Below, piece after piece: positions 37,216 through 44,661 of a stretch of 64,000 nucleotides of DNA. Position numbers and translations under genes: made by a program. The notes under the pieces are model-generated. The model made no database searches, was not told the origin of the DNA, and saw only the letters and a program-made list of their open reading frames with translations. This stretch comes from an uncultured Winogradskyella sp. (GTDB lineage Bacteria > Bacteroidota > Bacteroidia > Flavobacteriales > Flavobacteriaceae): NCBI GenBank assembly GCA_913055905.1, contig CAJXLB010000011.1, positions 18,988 to 82,987 of the forward strand, read 5' to 3'. Position 1 is the stretch's first letter, and each line of letters starts with the position of its first letter.

Positions 37216-38703
37216 ATGCGTTTTATACAAAATATTAAGATTTTAGTTTTAGTTATAATTTTTATGAGTTGCAATACACCTCAAGAACAATTAAAAACAG
37301 AAGTTTACGAAACATCAGTCAATGGCAATAAGCTAACGTTAGTTTCTGATGTTAAGCAAGTTGAGGAACCTACAACAATCACTTTAAATCCTGATAAAAC
37401 ATTTCAAAACATCACAGGCTTCGGAGGCTCATTTACAGAGGCCTCTGCATCGCTTTTAAATAAACTAAGTGCGCCAAATAGAGCGAAAATTATCGAAGCT
37501 TATTTCGGCGAAAGTGGAGCACAATACTCCCTCACTCGCACTCATATGAATTCCTGTGACTTTTCCTTAGGACAATATTCTTATGCACCAGTTGAAGATG
37601 ACATGGACCTAGAGCATTTTACTATTGAAGAGGATAAGAACGACATAATTCCCATGATAAAAGATGCCATGAAAGCATCTAAGGATGGATTTAAAATTTT
37701 AGCGTCACCTTGGACTGCTCCACCATGGATGAAAGATAATAACGACTGGAGAGGTGGAAAATTATTACCGAAATACAACGATACTTGGGCTCTGTTTTTC
37801 TCTAAGTATTTAGACGCTTACAAAGCGGAAGGAATTGATATTTGGGGCTTTACCGTTGAAAATGAACCTTTAGGTAATGATAGTAACTGGGAAAGTATGC
37901 ATTTTACGCCTGAGGAAATGACGGATTTCGTTGAGAATCATTTAGGACCAAAGCTAGAGGCTGATGGCCACAGCGTTCAAGTTTTGGGCTATGATCAAAA
38001 TAGGGAACATTTAAAAGAATGGGTAGATGTCATGTATAGAGACGAATCATCTTCAAAATATTTTGATGGTACTGCTATCCATTGGTATGCCAGTACGTTT
38101 GAAGTTTTTCCCGAAGCACTGCAATACGCACATCAAAAGGCACCGAACAAATATTTGATACAGTCTGAGGCTTGTGTAGACGCTGAGGTGCCAAAATGGA
38201 AAAATGATAAATGGTATTGGTCAAAAGAAGCTACAGATTGGGGCTGGGACTGGGCGCCAGAAGACCAGAAATATCTCCATCCTAAGTATGCACCTGTAAA
38301 CCGTTATGCCAGAGACATAATTGGCTGTTTAAATAACTGGGTAGATGGATGGATAGATTGGAACATGGTTCTTAATCGGCAAGGCGGGCCAAATTGGTTT
38401 GAGAATTGGTGTGTGGCACCAGTTATTGTTGATGAAGAGCAAGATGAGGTCTATTTTACACCGCTGTATTATGTCATGGCTCATTTTAGCAAATACATAA
38501 GACCAGAGGCTAAAGTAATAGAGTCCATTGTAGACGATAAAGATTTACAAGTAACTGCTGCTCAAAATCCTGATGGAACAATTGCAGTGGTGGTATTCAA
38601 TGAAGAGAAACAACCAAAACAATTCCGTTTGGATTTAGGAGATAAAAAAGCCAACGTTGAGATTAGTGGGCAGGCGATTCAAACCATTGTTATATCTAAC
38701 TAA
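37216..38703 (+). CDS. GH30 lipoprotein, probable beta-1,6-glucanase or beta-glucosidase
   Basis: A 495-residue GH30 enzyme from the ATG at 37216 (a TTG three bases earlier is not needed). The TIM barrel has acid/base Glu217 in TVENEP and nucleophile Glu318 in LIQSEACV, and the ASPWTAPPWMK motif is typical of GH30 subfamilies 1 and 3. A C-terminal beta-sandwich (about 420-495) completes the fold. The lipobox cysteine (MSC) is followed by NTPQEQ, not acidic, which suggests the periplasmic face. In a laminarin locus the likely job is removing beta-1,6-linked glucose branches. Confidence 0.9.
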   Translation: MRFIQNIKILVLVIIFMSCNTPQEQLKTEVYETSVNGNKLTLVSDVKQVEEPTTITLNPDKTFQNITGFGGSFTEASASLLNKLSAPNRAKIIEAYFGESGAQYSLTRTHMNSCDFSLGQYSYAPVEDDMDLEHFTIEEDKNDIIPMIKDAMKASKDGFKILASPWTAPPWMKDNNDWRGGKLLPKYNDTWALFFSKYLDAYKAEGIDIWGFTVENEPLGNDSNWESMHFTPEEMTDFVENHLGPKLEADGHSVQVLGYDQNREHLKEWVDVMYRDESSSKYFDGTAIHWYASTFEVFPEALQYAHQKAPNKYLIQSEACVDAEVPKWKNDKWYWSKEATDWGWDWAPEDQKYLHPKYAPVNRYARDIIGCLNNWVDGWIDWNMVLNRQGGPNWFENWCVAPVIVDEEQDEVYFTPLYYVMAHFSKYIRPEAKVIESIVDDKDLQVTAAQNPDGTIAVVVFNEEKQPKQFRLDLGDKKANVEISGQAIQTIVISN

Positions 38704-38714
38704 AAATAAAAACT

Positions 38715-40145
38715 ATGTCAAACGTTAAAACTGCTGCAAAAGATAAAGTGCCTATTGGCCAGAAGGCCGCATTTGGGGCTGGACATTTAGTACTCAATTT
38801 GTTACCGGGAGCGTTAGGAATATTTATGTTCTTTTTACTTACTGCTTTTGGTATGGATCCTGTGCTGGCAGGTTTATTAGGTGGTCTTCCTAGAATATTT
38901 GATGCTATTACAGACCCAATTATGGGCTTCATTTCAGATAACACCAAATCTAAATATGGTAGAAGGCGTCCATATATTTTTGTAGGTGCAATACTCAGTG
39001 GTGTTCTTTTTGCGGTGCTATGGCAACTAGATGCAGATAATTCCCAAACCTATAATTTTTGGTATTTTCTCATTTTCTCTTTGTTGTTCTTAGTTGGTAA
39101 CACCATGTTTGCTACACCTCTAGTAGGTTTAGGTTATGAAATGACTTCAGATTATAACGAGCGAACAAGATTAATGGCATTTTCTCAAACTATAGGACAA
39201 ATCGCATGGATGATAGTGCCTTGGTTCTGGGTATTAATAGCAGATGAAGATTTATTTGCAACCCAAGCCATTGGGGTCAGGCAGCTCTCCGTAATGGTAG
39301 GTGCGGTTTGTTTGGTTCTAGGAGTTTTGCCAGCCATTTTTTGTAGAGGACTTGACGGCGGTAATATGGAAAATAGAAAAGAGATTTCACTTAAGTCATT
39401 GGGTGCCAATTTAAAAGAGTTATTTGCCGGCATTATTCAGGTTTCTAAAAACAGGCCCTTCATGAAACTTTGTGGCGCTACGTTTTTAGTATTTAATGGG
39501 TTTCAATTAGTGGCCTCTTTTAGCTTTTTTATTATCGTTTATTACATGTTTAATGGTGATTTTGCCGCGGCGGGAAATTGGCCAGCTTGGTTTTCTACCA
39601 TAACAGCTGTGGTAACTGCCTTTGCTGTAATCCCAATTATATCTAAACTATCGGATGTCTACGGAAAAAGAAGTGCCTTTATTATTTCAACAGCGATTTC
39701 AATTGTAGGTTATATTTTAAAATGGTGGGGCTTTGATCCTGGGAATCCTTGGTTGATGTTTATGCCTATACCGTTTATGGCATTTGGCCTGGGAGGCTTA
39801 TTTACCTTAATGATGAGTATGACCGCAGATGTGTGTGATTTGGATGAATTGGAAAACGGTATGCCGCGTAAGGAAGGTACTTTTGGAGCCATCTATTGGT
39901 GGATGGTAAAAATGGGGCAAGCCTTAGCTTTAGTTTTACAGGGATTTGTGCTGAAAATGGTTGGATTTATATCCGATGCACCAACGCAAACGGCTGAGAC
40001 CATGACTAATTTAAGAATAGCAGATATTGTTATTCCCGTGGCAACTGCCGGTATAGCGATTATAGTGATGTGGAAATACAGCCTCACAGAAGAAAGGGCG
40101 AGAGAAATTAAAGCAGAGCTTATAGAAAGACGCGGAGAATTATAA
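38715..40145 (+). CDS. GPH-type sugar:cation symporter (MFS)
   Basis: The 476-residue, 12-helix inner-membrane transporter belongs to the glycoside-pentoside-hexuronide family of the MFS. The signature DAITDPIMGFISDNT followed by KYGRRRPYIFVGA near residues 60-95 is diagnostic, and DVCDLDELENGMPRKEGTFG near 375 is the second family mark. It lies between the periplasmic GH30 and the cytosolic GH17 genes, so it should carry glucose or short beta-glucan oligosaccharides from periplasm to the phosphorylase, driven by Na+ or H+. Confidence 0.9.
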   Translation: MSNVKTAAKDKVPIGQKAAFGAGHLVLNLLPGALGIFMFFLLTAFGMDPVLAGLLGGLPRIFDAITDPIMGFISDNTKSKYGRRRPYIFVGAILSGVLFAVLWQLDADNSQTYNFWYFLIFSLLFLVGNTMFATPLVGLGYEMTSDYNERTRLMAFSQTIGQIAWMIVPWFWVLIADEDLFATQAIGVRQLSVMVGAVCLVLGVLPAIFCRGLDGGNMENRKEISLKSLGANLKELFAGIIQVSKNRPFMKLCGATFLVFNGFQLVASFSFFIIVYYMFNGDFAAAGNWPAWFSTITAVVTAFAVIPIISKLSDVYGKRSAFIISTAISIVGYILKWWGFDPGNPWLMFMPIPFMAFGLGGLFTLMMSMTADVCDLDELENGMPRKEGTFGAIYWWMVKMGQALALVLQGFVLKMVGFISDAPTQTAETMTNLRIADIVIPVATAGIAIIVMWKYSLTEERAREIKAELIERRGEL

Positions 40146-40166
40146 ATAATAGAATTAAGAAATTTA

Positions 40167-40200
40167 TTGCAATTAGAGAGGGATATGATTAAAATTGCAA
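40167..40200. promoter_or_regulatory. Inverted repeat upstream of the cytosolic GH17 gene
   Basis: TTGCAATT (40167-40174) and AATTGCAA (40193-40200) are perfect 8-base arms separated by 18 bases, ending 20 bases before the GH17 start. It may be an operator or an mRNA hairpin. Confidence 0.35.
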
Positions 40201-40220
40201 AGACTAAAATTTAACTAACT

Positions 40221-41138
40221 ATGTCTTACAGGAAAGAAAATTTATTAACCGAGGAGTATAGAAAATTCTTAGCCTCTTTAGATGAACATAATCACACCAA
40301 AGGACTATCAAAAGATGAGCTTATAAAGCTTTTTCGCAAGATTGTGAAAGGGGGAATGTCAGGTCTATGTTTTAGCATGTATGAAGATGGCCAGCAGCCT
40401 GGCGATAACATAACCGAGGAACAAGTAATGCGTAGAATGAAGATTTTACAACCTCACATCAAATGGATAAGATCCTTTTCTTGTATCGAAGGAAATGAGT
40501 TTGTTCCAAAAGTTGCGAAGGAATTGGGTATTAAGACGCTTGTAGGGGCTTGGATTGGAGATGACAGGGAAAAAAACAGACAAGAAATCGATGCGCTCAT
40601 AGATTTAGCCAATAAAGGGATGGTTGATATTGCAGCAGTGGGGAATGAGGTACTGTATAGAAATGATATCCCTTTGGAAGAATTGAAAGAGCATATCCGT
40701 GAAGTGAGAGCTGCTATTCCTGCAGACATTCCAGTGAGCTATGTAGATGCCTATTATGAGTTCTCAGTTCATCCAGATTTAACGGATTTATGCGATGTCA
40801 TCCTCACCAACTGCTATCCGTTTTGGGAGAGTTGTCACATCGATTATTCATTGGCCCATATGCAGCAAATGTACGGTCAGGTTTTAGGGGCGGCAAAAGG
40901 CAAAAAGGTAATTATTTCAGAAACAGGTTGGCCTAGTAGAGGTGAAAGTTTAGGAGCGGCCCAGCCCTCTGATGAAAACTTTTTAAAGTATTTTATTAAT
41001 ACGCAGCTTTGGTGCCAAAAAGCGGATATAGATTGCTTTTATTTTTCATCCTTTGATGAGTCATGGAAAGTTGGAGATGAAGGCGATGTGGGCGCGTATT
41101 GGGGAATTTGGGATAAGAATGAAAAATTAAAATACTAA
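40221..41138 (+). CDS. Cytosolic GH17 glucanase or glucosyltransferase
   Basis: This 305-residue GH17 protein has no signal peptide and is only distantly related to the two lipoprotein copies. Acid/base Glu143 lies in AAVGNEVLY and nucleophile Glu234 in IISETGWPSRGE; the FYFSSFDESWK motif near residue 280 lines the cleft. The barrel is complete, only the short N-terminal helix (residues 1-40) is unusual. Its location with the phosphorylase in the cytosol suggests that it trims or re-forms short beta-1,3-oligoglucans to lengths the phosphorylase accepts. Some GH17 enzymes are transglycosylases, so hydrolysis is not certain. Confidence 0.88.
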   Translation: MSYRKENLLTEEYRKFLASLDEHNHTKGLSKDELIKLFRKIVKGGMSGLCFSMYEDGQQPGDNITEEQVMRRMKILQPHIKWIRSFSCIEGNEFVPKVAKELGIKTLVGAWIGDDREKNRQEIDALIDLANKGMVDIAAVGNEVLYRNDIPLEELKEHIREVRAAIPADIPVSYVDAYYEFSVHPDLTDLCDVILTNCYPFWESCHIDYSLAHMQQMYGQVLGAAKGKKVIISETGWPSRGESLGAAQPSDENFLKYFINTQLWCQKADIDCFYFSSFDESWKVGDEGDVGAYWGIWDKNEKLKY

Positions 41139-41140
41139 CA

Positions 41141-41150
41141 AACCCATACA
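41141..41150 (+). promoter_or_regulatory. Copy of the CCCATACA motif upstream of the T9SS gene
   Basis: AACCCATACA here is identical over ten bases to 16689-16698, one of the phased repeats upstream of susC. It could link this gene to the same regulator. The evidence is only the match. Confidence 0.25.
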
Positions 41151-41257
41151 AACAACAAAATAAACACAACACCACCACTACAATATAGATTTAAATAGTC
41201 TTAATAATTCTTTAAAAATTTGATTATTAGATTTATAAGTTTTATTTTCTATTTTGA

Positions 41258-41271
41258 CTACAACGTTGTAG
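41258..41271. promoter_or_regulatory. Candidate LacI-family operator
   Basis: CTACAACGTTGTAG is a perfect 14-base palindrome centred on CG, the shape expected for LacI-type repressors. A TTTG box lies two bases before it. It stands about 110 bases upstream of the type IX-secreted protein gene, which is followed by the lacI-like gene. Confidence 0.55.
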
Positions 41272-41380
41272 TTGTATAAGAATTGTAGCGGTGAAATTTT
41301 TAGATACGTACATTTAAATAGGTATCTTTCGATAAATTCACATAAGTGAACTTTAATTTTAACTAAAATAAATAACGATT

Positions 41381-43036
41381 ATGAAAAAAATTACTTTTCT
41401 ATTTTTTTTAATGTGTGCTGCTTTGTCCTTTGGACAATCATTGCCAGTTGACTTTGAAGACGGCACCACGACACCAGCATTTGCATTCGGAGGTGTAGGC
41501 TTCGGAAATGTGGCCAATCCCGATGTTCAAGCACCTAATACTTCTTCTCGTGTTCTTGAAGTGAACAAACCAGAAACCGCAGATTGGTTTGGCGGTTTTG
41601 GATTTCAGACAACAGGTGCCCCTCTGATTGATTTTAACTTAGGAACGGAAATTACTTTTAAGTTTTGGACCCCAATTCCAAATTTACCATTACGGGTTAG
41701 AGTTCAGGCAGATTTAGATGCAGGGGCTAACGAGGCTTATGACTTCGATACTGTTGTTACAACAGCCAATGCATGGCAGGAAATCACTATCGACTTCGCA
41801 GGAATTCCCGGTGTTGATGGTAACGAGCAATTCCAAGAATTTGTGATTTTCCCATTTTATGATCCAGCTTGTGTAGGGGCAGACCCTGCATGTACAACAG
41901 TTGGTACGGGTAATGGAGCTTTATATTATGTCGATGACGTAGCTCAAACTATTACTTTTGACCCAGATGCGGACGCTAGTTTATCTGACCTTACACTAGA
42001 TGGTGTTACAATTGATGGATTTAATTCAGGCGTAACGAATTATTCAGTAGGTCTTGTTAATGGTACAACAACAGCTCCAACAGTAGCCGGTGTTGCTACC
42101 CAAGCAGGCAATGGCTCATCCAATGTCGTGGTAATGCAAGCAGGTGGTGTACCAGGAACAGCAACCTTGGACGTTACAGCACCTAATGGTGTTGATACAG
42201 AAACGTACACCGTAAATTTCTTCGAATTACCACCAGCGGCTCCAGTGCCCTCTCTTCAACCCAATGAGGTAATTCCTGTAATCACAAATAATCCAGCTTA
42301 TACGGATATTGGAGTGAATTTCTTAGAACCATTTGGTTCAATCGCTGAGGAATTGGATTTAGATGTCAATGGTTCGCCTGATACCTTCACCTTCAATGGA
42401 GGTAACGGCGGTCAGTTAAACTATTTTGCAGGGTCAAACTTTTTTGATATAACAGCAGCAGGTGTCTTCCATTTTGACTTCTATGCAGAAACTTTAAATG
42501 CTGGAGATAATTTAAATGTAATTTTATTCGGTAGTGATCCAGGAACACAAAATCAAAACTTTAGGGTTTTTGTTGATGAAACCCAAACAGGTGTATGGCA
42601 ATCTTTTGAGATAGGTTTGAATGGAGCTGGTTCTGGTTTGCCTGATGAGTTTAACGGTACAGCTAACACGGCTTTTAGTCAATTAGCTTTAATTCAATTT
42701 ATCACAGGTGAAGTAGGAAGTACTTTGCCAGGAACGACAATATACATTGGTAATGTATATTTCCGAGGAGGCACCTTGTCAACTCCAGATGTTGAGTTAG
42801 GTAATAGTTTCGCGGTGGCACCAAACCCATCAAATGATGTTTGGAACATTAAAGCAGCGAATAACCAAAACGTAACATCTATTGTAGTATACGATATGTT
42901 AGGTAAGCAAGTCTTATCACTTGAGCCAAATACCAACGAAGTAACATTGAACGCTGCAGATTTAAAAAGCGGAATTTACTTGGCTAAATTGGCTACAGCT
43001 AATGGTAGCAAAACAATTAAACTAGTTAAAAACTAG
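41381..43036 (+). CDS. Type IX-secreted carbohydrate-binding protein
   Basis: The 551-residue protein has a non-lipoprotein signal peptide (to about FGQ, residue 19), a CBM-like beta-sandwich (about 20-190, with W and D residues near AYDFDTVVTTANAWQEITIDF), a cadherin-like beta-sandwich (about 195-278), a module shared with the proteins at 21402 and 27812 (about 285-468) and a type A type IX secretion C-terminal domain (about 475-551: NSFAVAPNPSNDVWNIKA ... LKSGIYLAKLATANGSKT). It is the only PUL protein with that sorting domain. No catalytic site; it may be released or attached outside as a glucan binder. Confidence 0.85.
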   Translation: MKKITFLFFLMCAALSFGQSLPVDFEDGTTTPAFAFGGVGFGNVANPDVQAPNTSSRVLEVNKPETADWFGGFGFQTTGAPLIDFNLGTEITFKFWTPIPNLPLRVRVQADLDAGANEAYDFDTVVTTANAWQEITIDFAGIPGVDGNEQFQEFVIFPFYDPACVGADPACTTVGTGNGALYYVDDVAQTITFDPDADASLSDLTLDGVTIDGFNSGVTNYSVGLVNGTTTAPTVAGVATQAGNGSSNVVVMQAGGVPGTATLDVTAPNGVDTETYTVNFFELPPAAPVPSLQPNEVIPVITNNPAYTDIGVNFLEPFGSIAEELDLDVNGSPDTFTFNGGNGGQLNYFAGSNFFDITAAGVFHFDFYAETLNAGDNLNVILFGSDPGTQNQNFRVFVDETQTGVWQSFEIGLNGAGSGLPDEFNGTANTAFSQLALIQFITGEVGSTLPGTTIYIGNVYFRGGTLSTPDVELGNSFAVAPNPSNDVWNIKAANNQNVTSIVVYDMLGKQVLSLEPNTNEVTLNAADLKSGIYLAKLATANGSKTIKLVKN

Positions 43037-43059
43037 ACTGATTTTTAGCAAATAATGAA

Positions 43060-43091
43060 GAAAAGGGTGTATTTTTAATATGCCCTTTTTT
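43060..43091 (+). terminator. Intrinsic terminator between T9SS gene and lacI-like gene
   Basis: AAAAGGG (43061-43067) pairs with CCCTTTT (43083-43089), followed by more T. It separates the two genes, so the regulator may have its own transcript. Confidence 0.55.
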
Positions 43092-43107
43092 ATTTAATTC
43101 GTTAACT

Positions 43108-44112
43108 ATGACAACACTTAAAGAGTTATCTAAACTGCTCAATTTATCAGTTTCCACTGTGTCCAAAGCTCTAAATGATAGTCATGAAATTAGTGATAAA
43201 ACCAAAAAGAGGGTGCATGAATTGGCTGCGAAACTTAACTACAAGCCAAATCGTATTGCACAACAGCTTAAATCCAATAGGACTAAAACCATAGGTGTGA
43301 TTTTACCAACGGTAACCAATCCTTTTTTTGCAGAGGTACTGCATGGCATAGAAACTGAGGCCACAAAAAATAACTATGATATTATTGTTTGTCTGTCTGA
43401 TGAGCACCTCGATAAGGAAGAACGAAGTTTAGAATTATTGTCCAATGGAAGTGTAGACGGCTTCATCATGGCTGTAGCTAGGGAAAGTCAGGTTAAATCT
43501 AAAACAGAGCATCTAGAAAAAACGTTAAATCAAGGTCTTCCAATTGTGTTATTTGACCGTGTGGTAAAGTCTATATCTTGCGATAAGGTCATTGTAGATG
43601 ATTTTAAATCGGTTTATGAAGCTACCAAGTACTTAATTGATAAAGAGGAGCGAAAAGAGATTTTATTGATTAGTAATATTGAAGAGCTAAGCGTTGGTAA
43701 GCTTAGAACCAAAGGTTATAAAACTGCAATGAGCGAAGCAGGTCTCAAACCGCGCGTCTTAAATCTAGGACAATCCCCTGATGTTGAAGCAGAAGTTTAC
43801 AACAACCTTTCAAATTATCCAGAAATTGATGCTGTTGTATCCATAGACCATATTACGGGAATTGTTGCTATTAACATGGCTAGAAAACTGGGTCGTGCCG
43901 TCCCTGAGGAGCTTTCGGTAATTGGCTTTGGCTATGAACATACGCAGCTCGTGTCTAGCCCAAAAATTTCAATTATTCATCAAAAAGCTTATGCTATTGG
44001 CGAAATGGCAATGAAGACTATTATTGCCAACCTAACTTTAGAAGCATATGAAGTTAAAACACAAGTGGTGCCAAGCGAGTTGAAGCTCAGCGAATCCACA
44101 AAAAAAGCCTGA
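43108..44112 (+). CDS. LacI-family transcriptional regulator
   Basis: The 334-residue protein has an N-terminal LacI helix-turn-helix (LKELSKLLNLSVSTVSKALN, with hinge helix NYKPNRIAQQLKSNRT near residues 48-63) and a periplasmic-binding-protein-like sensor (about 62-330, starting KTIGVILPTVTNPFFAEVL). It should repress transcription until a sugar binds. The nearest candidate operator is the CTACAACGTTGTAG palindrome upstream of the preceding gene. It closes the PUL and adds a cytosolic sensor to the periplasmic sensing of the propeller regulator. Confidence 0.92.
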   Translation: MTTLKELSKLLNLSVSTVSKALNDSHEISDKTKKRVHELAAKLNYKPNRIAQQLKSNRTKTIGVILPTVTNPFFAEVLHGIETEATKNNYDIIVCLSDEHLDKEERSLELLSNGSVDGFIMAVARESQVKSKTEHLEKTLNQGLPIVLFDRVVKSISCDKVIVDDFKSVYEATKYLIDKEERKEILLISNIEELSVGKLRTKGYKTAMSEAGLKPRVLNLGQSPDVEAEVYNNLSNYPEIDAVVSIDHITGIVAINMARKLGRAVPEELSVIGFGYEHTQLVSSPKISIIHQKAYAIGEMAMKTIIANLTLEAYEVKTQVVPSELKLSESTKKA

Positions 44113-44127
44113 CACTAGGCCAGGCTT
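44105..44127. terminator. Hairpin overlapping the lacI-like stop
   Basis: AAGCCTG (44105-44111) pairs with CAGGCTT (44121-44127); the stop codon lies in the hairpin. The T run is weak, so efficiency is uncertain. It lies between convergent genes. Confidence 0.5.
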
Positions 44128-44150
44128 CATATTAAATTAAAAACAACGTT

Positions 44151-44567
44151 TTAGTTGTTTTCTTTCATTTTGTCCATAGCATCGTTACCAGCTTTTTTAG
44201 CATCATCGATAACTTTATTACCAGCCTCTTGAGCCTTGTCCATAGCTTCGTTACCGGCTTCTTTGGCTTTATCTACAGCTTCATTAGCAGCGTCTTTAAC
44301 GTCGTTTGCTATGTCTTCGGCACCTTCTTTTACGCTATCAACTGCGTCATTAGCAGCATCAGTGGCATCATCCATAGCTTCACTGGCAGCATCTGCCGCA
44401 TCGTTAGCAGCGTCTTCAACAGCGTTAGCTGCATCGCTAGCTGCATTTTCTGTAGCCTCAGTAGCCTCTTCAACAGCATTTTCAGTTTTCTCTTTGGTTT
44501 CTCTGCACGATGTAAAGGATAGACCTAATACGGCGATAAGCATTAAACTTAATACAATTCTTTTCAT
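44151..44567 (-). CDS. Alanine-rich coiled-coil lipoprotein
   Basis: The 138-residue protein has a lipoprotein signal (lipobox TSC near residue 21) and then about 115 residues composed almost only of Ala, Asp, Glu, Asn, Lys and Val in quasi-repeats of the type DAANAVEDAAND and KEAGNEAMDKAQ. This is an extended amphipathic helix or coiled coil, similar in composition to late-embryogenesis-abundant-like and YtxH-like stress proteins. The opposite strand is open in two frames because of this bias, but those frames are not genes. Role unknown; a stress or envelope-spacing function is a guess. Confidence 0.8.
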   Translation of the reverse strand: MKRIVLSLMLIAVLGLSFTSCRETKEKTENAVEEATEATENAASDAANAVEDAANDAADAASEAMDDATDAANDAVDSVKEGAEDIANDVKDAANEAVDKAKEAGNEAMDKAQEAGNKVIDDAKKAGNDAMDKMKENN

Positions 44568-44661
44568 TTTAGTGGTTTTAGTGTTATACGTTAATGGTTT
44601 TAAAAATAATAATTTATTTGAAACTTGCTTAATTTAAAGCTAAAAGTCTCAATAATATGGC

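Noticed and set aside
44144-44158. CAACGTTTTAGTTGT, resembling the LacI operator region at 41261-41275
   Set aside because: It is not palindromic and covers the end of the coiled-coil lipoprotein gene; likely chance.
44236-44637. Plus-strand open frames of 97 and 133 codons opposite the coiled-coil lipoprotein
   Set aside because: They result from the extreme Ala/Asp codon bias of the minus-strand gene; the translated Ser/Ala-rich sequence has no independent support.
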